The position numbers were made by a program, and so were the translations under genes. Source: an uncultured Rikenellaceae bacterium (lineage in GTDB: Bacteria; Bacteroidota; Bacteroidia; Bacteroidales; Rikenellaceae). From it: a stretch of DNA of 10,076 bases. The notes under the pieces are model-generated. The model saw nothing but the letters and a program-made list of their open reading frames with translations. It had not been told where the DNA came from and made no database searches. The stretch spans positions 1 to 10,076 of the forward strand of contig CAMRVW010000079.1 of the NCBI GenBank assembly GCA_947054185.1, given 5' to 3'. Positions within the stretch are counted from its first letter, which is position 1. Each line of letters starts with the position of its first letter. Shown piece by piece: positions 7,496 through 10,076 of the stretch.

Positions 7496-8614
7496 CTAAC
7501 GCGCATCCGCACCGCTTACGGGAGCTATCTTCATACCCTCTCTGAGTCGGCGTATGCCTTCGACAACTATGACATCGCCCTCATCGATACCTCCGCCAAC
7601 TGTATAATCGAGGCCTGTCTGACCGGTGACGTCTATCTTCTTGCTGTGCACCACACTGTCTGCACCGACCACATAGACCATCTTTTTATCCTGAAGCTCG
7701 AACGTGGCCTTTTGCGGTATCACAAGCACATTTTCATAATGGAGAGGTATGCGCACCGTGCCGGTACTGCCCGACCTGAGCACACCCGCCCTGTTGGGAA
7801 ACACCCCCTTAAGCTGTATCGAACCGGTACCTTTATTGACAAGCCCGCTGGCAACCTCAAGGCGCCCCTTTTCGGAATATACGCCACCGTCAACCATTAT
7901 GAACTCGACAGGAGGCAACTCGGCCACCCTCTCATAGATGTTCCCGCCATCTTTCTGCCCCATCAGCTCCATGAGTTTCTTTTCATCAAAAGCGAAATAG
8001 GCGAAAACATCGCCCGACTCAGACACGTCGGTAACGAAACCACCCGCCTGCAAAAGGCTGCCTGGATAGATGTCTATCTTACCTATAACGCCGTTAACAG
8101 GGCTTGTTATGGTTGTGTACGATAGATTTATACGTGCATCCTGCAAGCCGGCCTCTGCCTGTTTAAGACCTGCTTTGGCCGACGCCAGGTTGCTATGAGC
8201 CGTCTCTAACTGAAACCTGCTTATGATATTCTTATCCACCAACGGCGTGAGCTTTTCAATCTCCAGTTCGGCATTCTGAACGGTGGCCCTGGCCGACAAC
8301 ACCATCGACTGAGCCATATTGACGGCCTGCGCATATTGGTCGGGGTCTATCTGCACTATGGTCTGCCCTTTACGCACGACAGAACCCTCCTTGACAGATA
8401 TGCCTGACACATAACCGGTTGCCCGAGAACGTATCTCTATAACACGTCGGCTCTCTATCTCGGCAGCAAAGTCGGTGTTGATAACGGCATCACCTCTTGT
8501 CACCTTCATGGTGGGGAACTCCTGAAGAGGCTGCATGGGCACATCCGAAGAGGCACATGAGTCTATCAAAGGCAACGCCGCCGCCATGAGGACAAATAAA
8601 CTTCTGAATTTCAT
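7496..8614 (-). CDS. RND efflux periplasmic adaptor lipoprotein (AcrA/MexA-like membrane fusion protein)
   Basis: This 372-residue adaptor bridges the RND pump and the outer-membrane channel. The ATG at 8614 gives a short signal peptide (MKFRSLFVLMAAALPLIDSC) ending in a Bacteroidales-like lipobox with Cys20. The order of parts is typical: the first half of the lipoyl domain (about 57-91, with SRATGYVSGISVKEGSVVRK), an alpha-helical hairpin (about 92-162), the second lipoyl half (TTITSPVNGVIGKIDIYPGS, 167-186), a beta-barrel region (about 200-290) and a membrane-proximal domain (VLVIPQKATFELQDKKMVYV, 296-315, to the end). It is the first gene of the efflux operon, and the RND gene starts 153 bp downstream. 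A -7 promoter element lies about 160 bases upstream, implying a long leader. The lipobox is weaker than in the channel protein, so lipidation is likely but not certain. Confidence 0.95.
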   Translation of the reverse strand: MKFRSLFVLMAAALPLIDSCASSDVPMQPLQEFPTMKVTRGDAVINTDFAAEIESRRVIEIRSRATGYVSGISVKEGSVVRKGQTIVQIDPDQYAQAVNMAQSMVLSARATVQNAELEIEKLTPLVDKNIISRFQLETAHSNLASAKAGLKQAEAGLQDARINLSYTTITSPVNGVIGKIDIYPGSLLQAGGFVTDVSESGDVFAYFAFDEKKLMELMGQKDGGNIYERVAELPPVEFIMVDGGVYSEKGRLEVASGLVNKGTGSIQLKGVFPNRAGVLRSGSTGTVRIPLHYENVLVIPQKATFELQDKKMVYVVGADSVVHSKKIDVTGQTGLDYTVGGGIDEGDVIVVEGIRRLREGMKIAPVSGADAR

Positions 8615-8644
8615 ATTTTTACAGTTTTATATTTTTCTTAATTC

Positions 8645-8781
8645 GCCATCTGACCGCCATCCGACCGCCTGCATACATGGGCCTGTTTCGGCTGTTTCGT
8701 TCGTTCGGCTGTTTTATGACATAATTTACCAAAACAACTCCATGACGGTTATAGATAGGCCATCTGAACCTGGCAAAGGTA
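8645..8781 (-). promoter_or_regulatory. Probable promoter and repeat-bearing leader of the efflux operon
   Basis: On the minus strand TACCTTTG (8781-8774) matches the -7 consensus. No good -33 box sits at the normal distance: a GTTG lies 16 bases away and a TTTG 11 bases away. If used, the leader would be about 150 bases. On the plus strand this stretch holds a tandem pair of 11-base repeats, GCCATCTGACC/GCCATCCGACC (8645-8655, 8656-8666), a third partial copy GCCATCTGA (8759-8767), and two copies of TTCGGCTGTTT (8687-8697 and 8704-8714). Their function is unknown. Confidence 0.5.
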
Positions 8782-9047
8782 ATAATTTTTTACAAAACAA
8801 CATTCCATTGCATATCTGTTGCCGCTCCTTTGTGGGTGGCTTTTATTGGTTTCTATCGGGGTTGTTTTGGTCTTTATCAACATTACACCACACCCTCCAA
8901 CCACACAATCAACACTGTAACACAGCCAATTACACATCACAGGCATCTATACCGACCCTTTCTCGATTCACTCGGTCGAAGTCAACGGCAATTTTCCATA
9001 AAAGGCTATCGTTTTATCGTATGCCATACAAATATTTAGGCACAAAT
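8782..9047. other. Divergent intergenic region, central part, no gene seen
   Basis: This is the middle of the 485 bp gap between the efflux operon and the coiled-coil lipoprotein gene. Open frames here have no protein-like composition, and I see no tRNA-like fold or strong terminator. Near the right end GTATGC (9019-9024) and GCATAC (9051-9056) form an inverted repeat. Between and just overlapping them is a direct repeat of ACAAATATT (9028-9036 and 9042-9050), directly upstream of the lipoprotein promoter. Confidence 0.5.
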
Positions 9048-9078
9048 ATTGCATACTCCCATAAAAAGCATAAATTTG
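9048..9078 (+). promoter_or_regulatory. Bacteroidetes-type promoter of the coiled-coil lipoprotein gene
   Basis: ATTG (9048-9051), 19 bases, then TAAATTTG (9071-9078): the -7 box is perfect and the -33 box is one base off. Transcription would start near 9085, about 15 bases before the ATG at 9100. This placement rules out the in-frame ATG at 9049 as the translation start. Confidence 0.7.
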
Positions 9079-9099
9079 CACCATAAAAATACATCAGGT

Positions 9100-9960
9100 A
9101 TGAAAAAGATTGTTTTCGCGGCCCTAATAGCCATGTTCGCAACCTCTTGCGGCAGAGAAAAAGAACAACAGATTACACTATTGACCGTCAGCAACGACTC
9201 TCTGCAAGTGGTGTTGGCGGCACGCGACTCAGTTCTCAACGAGGCCCTCTTCGCACTGTCTGACATATCATCGACCCTCTCCGACATAAAACGCCAGGAG
9301 TCTATCGTGGTAAGCAAATCAGAGCTCGGCAAGAGCGACGAGGCCCAGGTGAAAGAAGACCTCGAGATATTGGCTCAGCGCCTTTCAGACCAGCGCAAGG
9401 CCATCGCCACTCTTAAAAAGAACACCGCTCTTCTCAAGAAAGCCAACATCAACATTGCCGGTCTTGAAAAACTGATGAACGAACTGCGCTCGCAGATAGA
9501 GGAACGCGACGCCACCATCAAAGCCATGCTCGGCAACATCGACGACCTCAACAACCAGATCATCAAGCTCAACACCGAGCTTTCAGACGCCAACAAAACC
9601 TCTGAAATGCTCTCTAACGTGGTGTCTGACCAAGAAAACGAGCTAAACAAAGCCTATGTTGCCGTGGGCTCGACCAAAGAGCTGCTCGACCGAGGCATAC
9701 TGATAAAGAAAGGCTTCGGCAACAAAACATTGGCCGTCAACCCCAACCTCGACAAGAGCCAAATGACGGTCATCGACATACGCGAAACCGGCGTCATAGA
9801 CCTCGCGGGCAAAAATGCGGAGATAATAGGCAGCTTCCCCGTCGGGTCATACAAGTTCGTGTCAGGACAAGAACGCAACACCGTCAGCAAACTCAGGATA
9901 ACCGATGCCGACACCTTCTGGGAAAACTCCAGAGTGCTGGTAATCACATTCAAAGAATAA
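9100..9960 (+). CDS. Coiled-coil lipoprotein of unknown function
   Basis: From the ATG at 9100 the product has 286 residues. It begins with a clear lipoprotein signal peptide (MKKIVFAALIAMFATSC, lipid attachment at Cys17), so it should be anchored in the cell envelope. An earlier in-frame ATG at 9049 lies upstream of the predicted -7 box and would spoil the signal peptide. After a short linker the protein is rich in Leu, Lys, Glu and Asp with heptad-like spacing from about residue 83 to 185, suggesting a long coiled coil (for example LEKLMNELRSQIEERDATIK, 122-141). A compact C-terminal region (about 186-286) starts with AYVAVGSTKELLDRGILIKK, contains a GSFPVGSYKFV segment (244-254) and ends in a strand-like RVLVITFKE. 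I recognise this arrangement from uncharacterised Bacteroidetes lipoproteins but know no function. It is divergent from the efflux operon and has its own promoter and terminator, so a link to efflux is not implied. Confidence 0.85.
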   Translation: MKKIVFAALIAMFATSCGREKEQQITLLTVSNDSLQVVLAARDSVLNEALFALSDISSTLSDIKRQESIVVSKSELGKSDEAQVKEDLEILAQRLSDQRKAIATLKKNTALLKKANINIAGLEKLMNELRSQIEERDATIKAMLGNIDDLNNQIIKLNTELSDANKTSEMLSNVVSDQENELNKAYVAVGSTKELLDRGILIKKGFGNKTLAVNPNLDKSQMTVIDIRETGVIDLAGKNAEIIGSFPVGSYKFVSGQERNTVSKLRITDADTFWENSRVLVITFKE

Positions 9961-9968
9961 AACAATAA

Positions 9969-10011
9969 CAGTAAAAAAAACGCCACCCTGCAAGGTGGCG
10001 TTTTTTTACTG
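9969..10011. terminator. Bidirectional intrinsic terminator after the coiled-coil lipoprotein gene
   Basis: A GC-rich stem CGCCACC (9981-9987) / GGTGGCG (9994-10000) encloses the loop CTGCAA. It is extended by an A run (9973-9980) pairing with a T run (10001-10007) and by outer CAGT/ACTG, with one unpaired A. It is 8 bases after the lipoprotein stop. The symmetric A and T runs let it also end the convergent minus-strand gene at the right edge. Confidence 0.93.
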
Positions 10012-10018
10012 CCGCGTG

Positions 10019-10076
10019 TCAGGCAATGAAATGCTTGTGAATGAACATCCATATAAAAAACATGCCTATCAGCATA
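10019..10076 (-). CDS. C-terminal end of a probable membrane protein, cut by window edge
   Basis: Read on the minus strand, 18 codons (10075-10022) give MLIGMFFIWMFIHKHFIA followed by a TGA at 10021-10019. The stretch is strongly hydrophobic, like a final transmembrane helix with a short basic tail. The stop falls 8 bases before the bidirectional terminator, which fits a gene ending here convergently with the coiled-coil lipoprotein gene. The fragment is too short to name a family, and chance reading is possible. Confidence 0.5.
   Translation of the reverse strand, partial: MLIGMFFIWMFIHKHFIA

Noticed and set aside
7352..8125. Plus-strand open frame crossing the adaptor gene and the spacer
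   Set aside because: It is antisense to the adaptor, its composition is not protein-like, and there is no promoter or start context.
8535..9086. Plus-strand open frame across the divergent intergenic region
   Set aside because: It begins inside the adaptor gene antisense, crosses both promoter regions and has no protein-like pattern.
9049..9099. Earlier ATG at 9049 as start of the coiled-coil lipoprotein
   Set aside because: The extension covers the predicted -7 box and puts 17 residues ahead of a clean lipoprotein signal peptide that begins at 9100.

Overview
The window reads as a chromosome segment from a Bacteroidales bacterium. Genes start without Shine-Dalgarno sites, several are preceded by the Bacteroidetes-type promoter (a -33 TTTG-like box, 19-21 bases, then TAnnTTTG), the protein sequences resemble Bacteroidales homologues, and exported proteins are mostly lipoproteins with a Bacteroidales-like composition. 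ATA isoleucine codons and moderate GC fit Muribaculaceae or a relative, but the genus is a guess.

Layout. Bases 1-542 (minus) hold the N-terminal 180 residues of PRPP synthetase (prs). Bases 737-1342 (minus) are the ribosome-assembly GTPase ysxC/engB. Bases 1343-1960 are intergenic between the divergent ysxC and an OsmC-family gene. This gap holds a ysxC promoter overlapped by two interlocking palindromes and a six-unit tandem array (1491-1934) of 68-78 bp elements. Each unit has a hairpin core, and the last unit supplies a consensus promoter for the OsmC-family gene (1961-2368, plus). A strong bidirectional terminator (2378-2411) separates that gene from a convergent three-gene efflux operon.

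The efflux operon is read on the minus strand from about 8614 down to 2559: a periplasmic adaptor lipoprotein (7496-8614), an HAE1-type RND pump (4154-7342) and a TolC/OprM-like outer-membrane channel lipoprotein (2559-3974). Together they should form one tripartite proton-driven drug or toxic-compound exporter. The spacers between the three genes are unusually long (about 150-180 bp). No regulator gene lies beside the operon inside the window.

A 485 bp divergent intergenic region (8615-9099) carries promoter elements for both sides and short leader repeats. It is followed by a plus-strand coiled-coil lipoprotein of unknown function (9100-9960), a bidirectional terminator (9969-10011), and the last 18 codons of a probable minus-strand membrane protein that runs off the right edge.

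The genes are ordinary housekeeping and efflux genes. The least explained structure is the hairpin/promoter array at 1491-1934: the upper stem changes between unit types while base pairing is kept, two adjacent units are identical, and a one-base difference decides which unit has a consensus -7 box.
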